A stretch of DNA of 8,236 bases from JBMZCV01 sp049613665 (lineage in GTDB: Bacteria; Bacteroidota; Bacteroidia; Chitinophagales; UBA2359). Position 1 is the first letter of the stretch; every line of letters begins with the position of its first letter. The position numbers were made by a program, and so were the translations under genes. The stretch covers positions 1-8,236 of the forward strand of contig JBMZCV010000205.1 in NCBI GenBank assembly GCA_049613665.1. The letters run 5' to 3'. The notes under the pieces were generated by a model. That model saw only the letters and a list, made by a program, of their open reading frames with translations. It did not search any database and was not told the DNA's origin. Of the stretch, positions 1 through 6,591 are shown piece by piece.

Positions 1-121
1 AAATTTAATGGCCTTTTGAACTGAAAAATAGTATGTTTCCCTTGCCAAAAGGAGTCTTTTTATTAAACTGATAATTGTTAAAAAAAAATGTTTGAACCAT
101 TGTTAAAGTAAAGATGAAAAT

Positions 122-157
122 AAAAAAATCGGATAGCAAAAATAGCTAACCGATTTT
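122..157 (-). terminator. Probable intrinsic terminator of the sigma/anti-sigma/barrel operon
   Basis: Read on the minus strand, bases 150-157 pair with 125-132 (AAAATCGG on one arm) and 145-148 pair with 134-137, with one A/A mismatch and a 7-nt loop. A run of seven T residues (complement of 122-128) follows. This is the intrinsic-terminator layout for leftward transcription. It lies about 120 nt beyond the stop codon of the beta-barrel gene, which is rather far but has no gene between. The plus-strand reading has only four T residues, so it would be weak in that direction. Confidence 0.6.
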
Positions 158-279
158 AATATGTATAGTTTTTTGTATTTTTTTTTGCGAAAGCTGAACT
201 AGATAAAAAAAGCAGAAACAGCTCCTAAAAAGCCATTTCTACCCTATTAATCATTTTTCTTCATTTTCAAACAAAAAGC

Positions 280-1137
280 TTAGAATGGAATAACACTCAA
301 ACCTACCGTTAAAGGTTGCAAGTTATCGCCCAAGCCATCATTGAACATTGGCGTAAGCGAGTAGTTCGCAAAAAAGTTGATTGGCCCCACTCCTATTTGT
401 CCTGTCAAACCATAGCGAAAACGATTGATATTGAAATCATCTTTTACCTTCGTTATATCACCTTCGTTATTTTTTTGTTTTGTTTTTCCTCCTAGCAATA
501 CGCCTGCATACACACCTGCACTTGCTCTAAAAGATTTGCTCTTGTTCTTGTTAGTTTCAAAATTAATCATCAAAGGCACATTCAAGAAAATCGTATGCAA
601 TTTGTTTTTCTTTAAATCAACCTCATCAGATAAAGTAGTGACGGCCAATGGATTTGTATTTTTTTCTAACATCACATTTTGAGCAAAACCATAGTTGCTA
701 AAATCGAAGCCCAAACCATAGACCAAATTCATGTGATTTTGGATAATGCCAATGCGTTGCTTAAACACATATAAATTGAAATCGAAAGATTTACCAGCAT
801 TAATTTCTAAGATAGACTCATCGCCCGAAACGCCAAATTTTCCATCTTGTATAAAACTATTGATACCAATATCTAGCATAAGCCAGCGAGTTTTGATTCG
901 ATTAAAACTGTCATCGTCATCATAATCGTCGTCATCGTCATCATTATCGCTGATATTGATTTCAATTTGGTCATCATCATCTCCCGAATTATCCATTATT
1001 GTTATATCAACCTCACCGATGCTGATAGTTGTGGTATCTCCTTTTTGGCTACTTTCTACTTCTTGAGCTAATGCATCTATTACACTGATATTGATTAATA
1101 AAACTATTAATAAGCTTAAAAAAATTGAGTTTTTCAT
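280..1137 (-). CDS. Outer-membrane beta-barrel protein with Asp-rich N-terminal segment
   Basis: A 285-residue exported protein. Residues 1-25 form a signal peptide ending ALAQ. Residues 50-76 are extremely acidic, with DDDD at 53-56 and near-continuous Asp at 64-76. From about residue 82 to the end, alternating hydrophobic and polar strands with Gly and aromatic residues, ending in Phe, match the small porin-like outer-membrane barrels of Bacteroidota (PorT/OMP_b-brl type). The terminal Phe suits BAM-dependent insertion. It is the last gene after the sigma factor and anti-sigma factor, 40 nt downstream of the latter, and is probably cotranscribed and under that sigma factor's control. The barrel fold is well supported by its pattern. 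The job of the acidic segment is unknown; binding of Ca2+ or other cations, or mere periplasmic spacing, are guesses. No enzymatic motif is visible. Confidence 0.85.
   Translation of the reverse strand: MKNSIFLSLLIVLLINISVIDALAQEVESSQKGDTTTISIGEVDITIMDNSGDDDDQIEINISDNDDDDDDYDDDDSFNRIKTRWLMLDIGINSFIQDGKFGVSGDESILEINAGKSFDFNLYVFKQRIGIIQNHMNLVYGLGFDFSNYGFAQNVMLEKNTNPLAVTTLSDEVDLKKNKLHTIFLNVPLMINFETNKNKSKSFRASAGVYAGVLLGGKTKQKNNEGDITKVKDDFNINRFRYGLTGQIGVGPINFFANYSLTPMFNDGLGDNLQPLTVGLSVIPF
910..981 (-). repeat. GAT/GAC trinucleotide-rich tract coding poly-Asp
   Basis: The plus strand shows imperfect ATC/GTC triplet runs at 910-948 and 970-981. On the coding strand they are GAT/GAC codons for the Asp-rich segment of the barrel protein. 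GAT and GAC alternate and are broken by Tyr and Asn codons. Triplet length changes here would keep the reading frame. Confidence 0.8.
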
Positions 1138-1177
1138 TTTTAATTGGTTTTTTTTAGTTTAAAAAAAATAGTTGGTT

Positions 1178-2290
1178 TTACTGGTCTTGCTGTTTCTTCC
1201 ACACTTTTTGAATAAATCGAAAACTTTTACTTTCGACAGGCACAGAAATATGAATTGCAGTAGTGACTTGCTCCGTATCATTGCTATAAGCTTCTGGTAC
1301 AAAAGCACTTTTCAAGTCATTTAACAAAGAAAACTCCTTATTTTTAGACTGTTTTTGCTTCCGAAAAACTTTGCTTACAATATCGCTAGTCAGTTCTTCT
1401 GCATCAAATGGCAGTTTGCGTTGCTGTACATCTTGTTTTTCGCTTTGGTTTTTCACATTTTCTTCCTTGTTTTCAACTGCCACGATAACTTGTTTTATAT
1501 TCAAAAACTCGGTTGTCGTATTTACTTCAAGTTGTGTTACATTTCGCATAGGCAAACTTGCTATGGACGAAACAGATGCTTTTTTCACTAAAGTTTCGAT
1601 TGGCTGCACCTCAACTGCATTTACTTTTGGCTTAGGTTTTTCAAATATAAATGCTGTTTGCTGTGCATCATCATTTATGGTTGCTACTTGCTCCAAAACG
1701 TTTCCATGGTTTGTTTTTTCGTTTGTAGCTACCATAATATTCTTTTTTGTTGGTTTTTCTTTTGGCTTTAAACTTTTAGGTTTTTCAATAGGATTTTGAA
1801 TATTATGATTATATTCAGGTTTATTTTTTGTAATTTTATTTTTTATAACTCCTTGATTGTCAGCTAAATAAGTTGCTTTATTTACAATTTTGCATAAAGT
1901 ATCTTCGATAGCTGCTGCTGTATCTATTTTAAAATGATTTTGCTGCGAAAAAATTGGTTTTTGCTCTATATTTAATGACTTATTCCACACATTCTCATTC
2001 ATAGCAAATAAAGCAAAAATAGCAGCAGCCAAAAGCATAACAGGTGGCCATATTCTGCGAAAGCCAATCATAGCAGAATCATCGTGATGTTTCAAAATGA
2101 TTTTATTTTCAAAAACAATGGTTTCGTCTGCTGTCAAAATCAAACTTTCATCGAGCAGTCCATCTATTTCGCTCTGCAAATGCGGATTCTGTTCCAAAAA
2201 AAGTAACATCTCTGTTTCCTTTTGTTCAGATAGATTTCCTTCAAGAAAATCAAGTATAAATTCTTCGTAGTTATAAATTGATATTTTCAT
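1178..2290 (-). CDS. Anti-sigma factor, single-span membrane protein
   Basis: A 370-residue protein encoded 12 nt downstream of the ECF sigma gene. Residues 1-70 are a cytoplasmic domain of the type seen in Bacteroidota anti-sigma proteins: a Tyr-Glu-x-Phe-hydrophobic start, then LEGNLSEQ and a helix LLFLEQNPHL. There is no HxxxCxxC zinc motif, so this is not a ZAS-type domain. One hydrophobic span lies at about 80-97 (WPPVMLLAAAIFALFAM). Residues 100-370 are a Lys/Gln/Asn-rich, low-complexity periplasmic part with proline-rich stretches (168-181, 218-231), and probably mostly disordered. Expected role: hold the sigma factor at the membrane until an envelope signal releases it. Family assignment rests on gene order, topology and the N-terminal pattern rather than a firm domain match. 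A reading frame on the opposite strand inside this gene is a shadow. Confidence 0.8.
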   Translation of the reverse strand: MKISIYNYEEFILDFLEGNLSEQKETEMLLFLEQNPHLQSEIDGLLDESLILTADETIVFENKIILKHHDDSAMIGFRRIWPPVMLLAAAIFALFAMNENVWNKSLNIEQKPIFSQQNHFKIDTAAAIEDTLCKIVNKATYLADNQGVIKNKITKNKPEYNHNIQNPIEKPKSLKPKEKPTKKNIMVATNEKTNHGNVLEQVATINDDAQQTAFIFEKPKPKVNAVEVQPIETLVKKASVSSIASLPMRNVTQLEVNTTTEFLNIKQVIVAVENKEENVKNQSEKQDVQQRKLPFDAEELTSDIVSKVFRKQKQSKNKEFSLLNDLKSAFVPEAYSNDTEQVTTAIHISVPVESKSFRFIQKVWKKQQDQ

Positions 2291-2302
2291 GGTGTAACTG
2301 TC

Positions 2303-2791
2303 CTAAATAATATGTTGAATACTTCCTAAATACTGTTTTAATTTTTTTCTGGCTCGAAACAAATAAACTTTTACTTGCGTCTCGCTCATTTTGAGTATTG
2401 TTGCAATTTCTTTGTAAGCATAGCCTTCGTAATCTCTCAATAATACGATAGAACGTTGATTCTCAGGCAGTTGTGCTAGTGCTTGTTCGAGCAACACTTT
2501 AAGGTCTGTTTGTTCTTGTGCAACACTCGAAATAGCAGTTTCAGGCAAACTTTCACTATGTTCTATTCGTCTCATTTTTCTGATACCATCAATCATATTG
2601 TGATGCGACACCGAAAACAAATAAGCCTTTGCTTTAGCAAAATCAATCTTAGCGTGATTTTTCCACAAAATCTCAAAAGCATTTTGTACCACATCTTTAG
2701 CTTCCGCTTTATTGCGTATATTTTTGGCAATAAAACGCAAAACCCTATCGGCGTATAAATCGACACATTGATTGTATTGTTTTGCTGTCAT
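2303..2791 (-). CDS. ECF-subfamily RNA polymerase sigma factor (sigma-70 family)
   Basis: At 162 residues it has the usual size for a minimal ECF sigma factor. Region 2 spans about 6-76, with the core-binding helix RNKAEAKDVVQNAFEILWK and the -10 recognition part AKAYLFSVSHHNMIDGIRK. A short linker follows. Region 4 spans about 98-156: LAQLPENQRSIVLLRDYEGY, then the helix-turn-helix KEIATILKMSETQVKVYLFRARKKL for the -35 element. Region 3 is absent, as expected. It directs RNA polymerase to a small regulon, probably including its own operon, and is likely held inactive by the anti-sigma factor encoded just downstream. The start is the ATG at 2791; no strong Shine-Dalgarno sequence precedes it, as is normal for the phylum. 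The signal it answers cannot be read from sequence. Confidence 0.95.
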   Translation of the reverse strand: MTAKQYNQCVDLYADRVLRFIAKNIRNKAEAKDVVQNAFEILWKNHAKIDFAKAKAYLFSVSHHNMIDGIRKMRRIEHSESLPETAISSVAQEQTDLKVLLEQALAQLPENQRSIVLLRDYEGYAYKEIATILKMSETQVKVYLFRARKKLKQYLGSIQHII

Positions 2792-3160
2792 TATCTTAGT
2801 AAAACTTATGGTTTTGCTTATTTTTTTTATAACTATTCAATACTAGAAATTTGGACTAAATAAAAGCCTATCGCTGAACAGTTAGCAGTTTTTTTAAGTT
2901 GCTCTCAAGTTAGTTTATTGTGTTTTTGTAAAAAGTCACAAAACATTCAAATTTTGAAAAAATGAACATTTATTCGTTACTATGTCATAAAAATACAATC
3001 TTAATTAGTTGAATAGTCAGATAGTTTTTTTTATAAAGACTGTCAAAATTAATAGTTCATTTTTCACGATACTTTGATGCGACTTTATTCTTTCTATTTA
3101 TTGATACTCAACGATATACCGATTTTTTATCCATATATCGCCTTTTCACTTGTTACATAG

Positions 3161-3191
3161 CTAAGGCGTTTGAAGTAGCCAAAAAGTTACA
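3161..3191 (-). promoter_or_regulatory. Candidate ECF sigma promoter upstream of the sigma operon
   Basis: Read on the minus strand there is TGTAACTTTTT (3191 down to 3181), then a CGCCTTAG box (3168 down to 3161), with 17 nt between GTAAC and CGCC. This matches the general ECF promoter plan, a -35 element with a central AAC followed at 16-17 nt by a C/G-T-C-T-like -10 element (compare E. coli sigma-E, GGAACTT and GTCTAA). It faces the sigma gene, whose start is about 365 nt downstream, so the operon would have a long leader. The -10 box also forms one arm of a 6-bp dyad (3139-3144 with 3163-3168), and TGTAAC recurs at 3157-3152. The assignment is by pattern only. Confidence 0.45.
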
Positions 3192-3289
3192 GGCAAAATT
3201 ATTTTTTTTTACTTTTTTATTTATTTTTTCAAAAATAATTTAATTTACTTAAATACAAATATTTAAATAACTAACTATCAATAAATTAC

Positions 3290-3313
3290 AATACATTTAA
3301 ATTCAAATGTATT
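3290..3313. repeat. Perfect 9-bp AT-rich inverted repeat
   Basis: AATACATTT at 3290-3298 and AAATGTATT at 3305-3313 are exact reverse complements around a 6-nt spacer, followed on the plus strand by T-rich sequence. With only one G-C pair per arm it would be a weak hairpin. No gene ends just before it, so I do not call it a terminator; an operator or chance in AT-rich DNA are both possible. Confidence 0.45.
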
Positions 3314-3525
3314 TTTTATTTTTTTCAAAAAAAAGTTATAAAATATAATTTTAGTATTTTCTTTAAGCTTAAAAGCAAATATCGACTTTTATTTTTTACA
3401 AAAAAGTGAAAAAAAGCTATGCAAGAATGTTGTAAAACAGATAAAAAACATATAAATTTATGCCCATTAGAAAGATTGAATACTATTTTCTTAAAAAAAT
3501 AATATTTAGAAAAAAAAATCAAAGT

Positions 3526-3556
3526 TTCAATAATTCTAATTTTATCTATACTTTTG
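3526..3556 (+). promoter_or_regulatory. Bacteroidota primary-sigma promoter for the L,D-transpeptidase gene
   Basis: TACTTTTG at 3549-3556 matches the -7 consensus TAnnTTTG exactly and is followed by CA, as is often seen. TTC at 3526-3528, preceded by T, sits 20 nt upstream in the position of the -33 TTTG element but differs in the last base. Transcription would start near 3562, giving a leader of about 140 nt before the ATG at 3705. No other convincing box lies nearer the gene. Confidence 0.5.
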
Positions 3557-3704
3557 CAGAAACAATACCTTACCAAATCAATTCAGCTTGCCTTTTTTCA
3601 AAAAAAAATGGCATTGAAATTGCACATCTAATATTAATAAGAAAACGTAAAACGCTTACAAAAAAATAAAATTTAATTACTAGCACATATTAACTTGAAA
3701 CACT

Positions 3705-4535
3705 ATGAAAGATAGTTTTTACAATTCATCAAAACAAATCCTTACTTCTTGCTTGATATTAGCAATTTTGTGTTTTGTTCCTTTCAAATTAGATACCTCT
3801 GGTTCGCAAGCTTCAGCAAATTTTAATACTGAAGAACAAGGAATGATGGGTATTTTGGAAAACCACATTCAAGATATTTATTATGGTTCGGGTTTGAGTT
3901 CAAAAGGCTTATCTTATCATATCTTCAAATTTGCTATGACAGGCTACTATAACACAAAACGAGAAGGCTTAACGGCTACGCATAAAAATCATCTTACTAT
4001 TATTGATTTTAGCAAAGCTTCGAGCGAAAAAAGGTTATATGTTATTGATTTGAACACCAAGCAAATTTTAAATCATACTTGGGTTGCTCATGGCAAAAAC
4101 AGTGGTTTGGTATATGCTCGTCGCTTTTCCAATTATCACAATTCTTATCAAAGCAGCTTAGGCTTTTTCAAAACAGAAAATACTTATTATGGCAATTTTG
4201 GTTATTCGCTTCGCATTCATGGCTTAGATGTAGGCTTTAATCATAATGCAAAAGAACGTTCTATTGTGATACATGGTGCACCTTATGTCGGTTATGAGTT
4301 CGTAAAAAAACACGGTAGTTCTGGCTTGAGTTGGGGTTGCCCAGCTTTGCCACTCGAAGAAAATCGACAAATTATTGATAGAATTAAAATGGGTTCTTGT
4401 TTATTTGCCTATTCTGATGATTTGGATTATTTGAATAGTTCAAAACATCTAAATTTTTATACTGCTGCCCAGTACTATGATAGTGTTGTACCTCAAGCAC
4501 CTCAAAGAAGATATACTAATTCGAGACAACGTTAA
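3705..4535 (+). CDS. Murein L,D-transpeptidase (YkuD_2-type catalytic domain)
   Basis: A 276-residue envelope protein. Residues 11-28 form a hydrophobic signal or anchor segment. The catalytic domain runs from about 94 to 240. Its signature is His190-Gly191 followed by Ser209-Trp-Gly-Cys212-Pro-Ala, with Cys212 the expected nucleophile and His190 its partner. This HG...SxGCPA arrangement is the YkuD_2 version of the L,D-transpeptidase fold. Such enzymes form 3-3 peptidoglycan cross-links or attach ligands to meso-diaminopimelate in the periplasm. The exact reaction here is not known, and the nearest characterised YkuD family members are only distant relatives. The C-terminal 35 residues are polar and Tyr/Gln/Arg-rich. 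The gene stands alone between its own promoter and a strong terminator, divergent from the sigma operon. All catalytic residues are present. Confidence 0.9.
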   Translation: MKDSFYNSSKQILTSCLILAILCFVPFKLDTSGSQASANFNTEEQGMMGILENHIQDIYYGSGLSSKGLSYHIFKFAMTGYYNTKREGLTATHKNHLTIIDFSKASSEKRLYVIDLNTKQILNHTWVAHGKNSGLVYARRFSNYHNSYQSSLGFFKTENTYYGNFGYSLRIHGLDVGFNHNAKERSIVIHGAPYVGYEFVKKHGSSGLSWGCPALPLEENRQIIDRIKMGSCLFAYSDDLDYLNSSKHLNFYTAAQYYDSVVPQAPQRRYTNSRQR

Positions 4536-4549
4536 GTTTCAAAAAACTA

Positions 4550-4596
4550 GATAAAAAAAGAGCATGATTAGAAATAATCATGCTCTTTTTTTTATC
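4550..4596. terminator. Strong bidirectional intrinsic terminator
   Basis: GAGCATGATTA (4560-4570) pairs perfectly with TAATCATGCTC (4575-4585) around a GAAA tetraloop. The arms continue into A7 (4553-4559) on the left and T8 (4586-4593) on the right, and GAT/ATC extend the dyad to 4550 and 4596. It follows the L,D-transpeptidase stop by 15 nt. On the minus strand it lies downstream of the DUF3299-like gene, so it can serve both convergent units. Confidence 0.92.
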
Positions 4597-4688
4597 TAAC
4601 TAAAGCTTTAAAAATAACATCATAACTAACTGAAAATGAGCTAATTATATGATTTTAAATAGCATTCTACTTTACCTTTATTTTTCGG

Positions 4689-5174
4689 CTATCGCACTGC
4701 AATTTCGGCACTTTCCAAAACATAGTACATCACATTTGGGTCGCTATCGTTGAGTTTCAAACGGCCTTTAAAAGTCAATACATCATCAATTTTGAACCAA
4801 TCGTACTTGTATTTTAGCTTCAATTCAATGACTGTTTCCGCTCCTGCTTTGCCATCTTTGCTACAAAAAAAGCAAGACGCAAAAGGTAATGCCGATAAAA
4901 TATAATAATCTCCTTGCACATCTAAAGGCAAAATATGTCCTGTAATAACGATGTCTTCTCCGCTCATTGCTTCTATTTCTGGAGCAAAAATTGGCTTATC
5001 ATAATTAATATCATACTCTTCAATATATTCTTTTACTTTCGCTACTGCCGATAAATCTTCCCAAGAAACCTCGATTTGAGCCGTTGTATATTGGCTAGAA
5101 AAAAGCAAAAACAAGCTCATCAGAATGCTAAATTTGCGATAGAAAAGGTTTATTTTTTTTGTTTTTTTATACAT
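4689..5174 (-). CDS. Exported DUF3299-like protein with CxxC motif
   Basis: A 161-residue secreted or periplasmic protein. Residues 1-33 form a signal peptide: a Lys-rich start, hydrophobic core ILMSLFLLFSS and cleavage after TTAQ. The mature part resembles DUF3299: GHILPLD at 79-85, then Ser-Cys101-Phe-Phe-Cys104 at the position of the family's conserved cysteine motif, then a basic/hydrophobic strand and VLTFKGRLKLND at 132-143, suggesting a small beta-barrel fold. The two cysteines could bind a metal or form a disulfide. Its start overlaps the 3' end of the permease gene by 8 nt, so the two are translationally coupled and probably act together. Biochemical function is unknown. In proteobacteria related proteins sit beside MacB-like ABC genes in zinc-regulated operons, which makes a metal-linked role plausible here. 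The family call is from motif recall, not a search. Confidence 0.75.
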   Translation of the reverse strand: MYKKTKKINLFYRKFSILMSLFLLFSSQYTTAQIEVSWEDLSAVAKVKEYIEEYDINYDKPIFAPEIEAMSGEDIVITGHILPLDVQGDYYILSALPFASCFFCSKDGKAGAETVIELKLKYKYDWFKIDDVLTFKGRLKLNDSDPNVMYYVLESAEIAVR

Positions 5175-6426
5175 TTGCTAATGTTTTTGAAATATCTGTT
5201 TTAAAAGCTTGCATAGCTGGCAAGAGTGCTGCTACAAAGCCGATTATCAAACTACTGACTAATAAAAGTAGTTCTTCGTTTAAAAAAGTGTAAGAATTGA
5301 AATAATAATTAGAATTTTGCGGCAGCATATTATTTAGAAAATAGAGCATCAAACGGCTACTCAAAACACCTAAAATATAGCCGATAAAACACAAAAACAA
5401 GCTTTCTAACATAATCATCGTAAAAAGTTTGAAAGGCGATGCACCCATAGAACGCATGAGAGCGAGTTCATATTTTCGGTCTTTCAAAGAATTGTATAGC
5501 GAAATAAAAATGCTCAAACCAGAGATAACAATTATCAGCAAAGCAATGATTCGCAAGGCATCGAAGCCAATGCCTAGATTGTCAAACAAACGATGCACTT
5601 CTATCGCTGGCAAGGCAGCTTGCATATTGGTTTCTTGATTGACTAAGCGAGGAAGCTGCATAAATCCCATTGGCTTTGGCGGCCGAAACGACAATAACAT
5701 AGCTGTAATATCTTTGTCTTCTTGCGTTTCGTGCTGATGTTCGTGTGAATGTTCCCCCTCTAAATGTTCGTGATGTGCGTGTGTTGTCTCTTCTTTTTCG
5801 TGTGTATGTTCCTCATGTATCGCCCAAACACTTGCGATAGATGTCAAAATAAGTTGGTCTAAAACGGAAGCATTTGGCGATAAAATGCCAACTACTTTAT
5901 AGCTTTCGTTCTCATGTTTGTGCAAACTTTCGGCTGTTAAACCGTGCGAACTATGAAAAGTATCACCAACTTTGAGTTTCAAATTTCTCGCTACTGTTGC
6001 ACCAACGGTTACTTCAAAATCGCTTTTCCAAAACACGCCTTTTTGCAGTTCTGCTTCATAATGTTGAGTGTATTCATTGGTTGTGCCAACAATTCGGTAG
6101 CCTTCGTAGCTATCGCCATAAGCCAAAGGAATGCTTTTTTGCACCATTCTATTTTTCGCCAGCTTCATGGCCGCATTATACGAAATATTGCCTGTTGGCG
6201 AGTCGATATGATAGACGCTAGATAAGATGAGTTGCAAAGGGCTTCCCTTCGCTCCTACTACCATATCAATGCCTTTTATGTTTTTGTTGAACTGTTCAGT
6301 GAGTTGCGTATTGACCAACAACAAGACAGAAATAATGCCTACGCCCAAGATTAACAAAATGAGACTTAGTGCGGTAGCAAGCGGTTTTGCGATTAAATTG
6401 TGCCAACTTAGTTTGAGTAAATTCAC
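5167..6426 (-). CDS. MacB/FtsX-type ABC transporter permease with His-rich loop
   Basis: A 419-residue inner-membrane permease with four predicted spans at about 16-38, 288-310, 332-357 and 385-407, and a large extracytoplasmic domain (about 40-285) between the first two. This is the MacB periplasmic-core plus FtsX layout. KDRKYELALMRSMGAS (316-330) is the typical FtsX cytoplasmic loop that contacts the ATPase. Residues 204-232 hold 11 histidines among Glu residues, at the end of the extracytoplasmic domain, like metal-binding loops of zinc transport proteins. The start is GTG at 6426; the frame has no ATG nearby upstream, and the N-terminus (MNLLKLSWHNLIAKPL) is normal for the family. The ATPase gene is not adjacent: upstream lies a terminator and an unrelated gene. 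It overlaps the DUF3299-like gene by 8 nt. The substrate is unknown; a zinc-linked role is inferred from the loop and partner. Confidence 0.88.
   Translation of the reverse strand: MNLLKLSWHNLIAKPLATALSLILLILGVGIISVLLLVNTQLTEQFNKNIKGIDMVVGAKGSPLQLILSSVYHIDSPTGNISYNAAMKLAKNRMVQKSIPLAYGDSYEGYRIVGTTNEYTQHYEAELQKGVFWKSDFEVTVGATVARNLKLKVGDTFHSSHGLTAESLHKHENESYKVVGILSPNASVLDQLILTSIASVWAIHEEHTHEKEETTHAHHEHLEGEHSHEHQHETQEDKDITAMLLSFRPPKPMGFMQLPRLVNQETNMQAALPAIEVHRLFDNLGIGFDALRIIALLIIVISGLSIFISLYNSLKDRKYELALMRSMGASPFKLFTMIMLESLFLCFIGYILGVLSSRLMLYFLNNMLPQNSNYYFNSYTFLNEELLLLVSSLIIGFVAALLPAMQAFKTDISKTLANV
5730..5817 (-). other. His-rich metal-binding-like segment of the permease
   Basis: These codons encode residues 204-232 of the permease, with His at 204, 207, 209, 216, 218, 219, 221, 226, 228, 230 and 232 interspersed with Glu. 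HxH and HH pairs are typical of zinc- or nickel-binding loops. The plus strand shows GTG/ATG-rich repeats from the CAC/CAT codons. Confidence 0.8.
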
Positions 6427-6528
6427 TTGAAATGATTGTGTAAAAATATTGTTAATGCGATTTATGGCAAGATAACGAAAAAGTGTGAGATGTAGAAAAA
6501 GGTGTGTTTTTTTCTTTTTTAGGCAAAT

Positions 6529-6560
6529 AAAAAAGCCTTGCTACTTTTATGTAACAAGGC
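6529..6560 (-). terminator. Intrinsic terminator of the T9SS cargo gene
   Basis: On the minus strand CAAGGC (6555-6560) pairs with GCCTTG (6535-6540), one mismatch follows, and GTA (6551-6553) pairs with TAC (6542-6544) around a 6-nt loop. Six T residues (complement of 6529-6534) come next. It lies 31 nt past the stop codon at 6592 and separates this gene from the permease gene. T8 on the other side (6561-6568) means it could also work for rightward transcription, but no gene needs that. Confidence 0.85.
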
Positions 6561-6591
6561 TTTTTTTTCATTTTTTGAAAGAAAACACCAT

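Larger units (their letters stand above)
2792..3704. other. Long AT-rich intergenic region between divergent units
   Basis: No convincing gene lies in these 913 nt. The region holds a candidate ECF promoter reading left (3161-3191), a primary-sigma promoter reading right (3526-3556) and an AT-rich inverted repeat (3290-3313). The part from about 3200 to 3540 is dominated by A and T runs. Two further minus-strand TAATTTTG boxes (3194-3201 and 3044-3051) match the -7 consensus but have no TTG at the right distance. Open frames at 3325-3576 (-) and 3460-3669 (+) consist mainly of Lys, Phe, Ile and Asn from A/T runs and are not called. An RNA gene or leader RNA cannot be excluded. Confidence 0.7.

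Noticed and set aside
5..100. 31-codon minus-strand frame beyond the operon terminator
   Set aside because: It is short, has a poly-T-derived Phe run, and lacks a recognisable motif, promoter or ribosome binding site.
910..948. Triplet run considered as a CRISPR or tandem-repeat element
   Set aside because: It is explained by consecutive Asp codons in the barrel gene, and there are no spaced repeats of constant length.
1371..1799. 142-codon plus-strand frame inside the anti-sigma gene
   Set aside because: It is antisense to a well-supported gene; its Phe/Cys/Ser-rich composition is what the opposite strand of a Lys/Gln/Asn-rich gene produces.
2918..2941. TTGTG-N14-CACAA inverted repeat upstream of the sigma gene as a CRP-like operator
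   Set aside because: The spacing does not fit TGTGA-N6-TCACA sites, and 5-bp dyads are expected by chance in a region this long.
3325..3576. 83-codon minus-strand frame in the intergenic region
   Set aside because: It is a Phe/Leu/Lys-rich product of T and A homopolymers, with no promoter or conserved motif, and overlaps the rightward promoter region.
3460..3669. 69-codon plus-strand frame ahead of the L,D-transpeptidase gene
   Set aside because: It consists largely of Lys, Ile, Asn and Phe from A/T runs, contains the likely promoter at 3526-3556, and shows no domain or signal peptide.
6466..6474. TATCTTGCC on the minus strand upstream of the permease as a -7 promoter box
   Set aside because: It lacks one T relative to TAnnTTTG and has no TTG element at the right distance, so it is too weak to call, although a promoter for the permease should lie near here.
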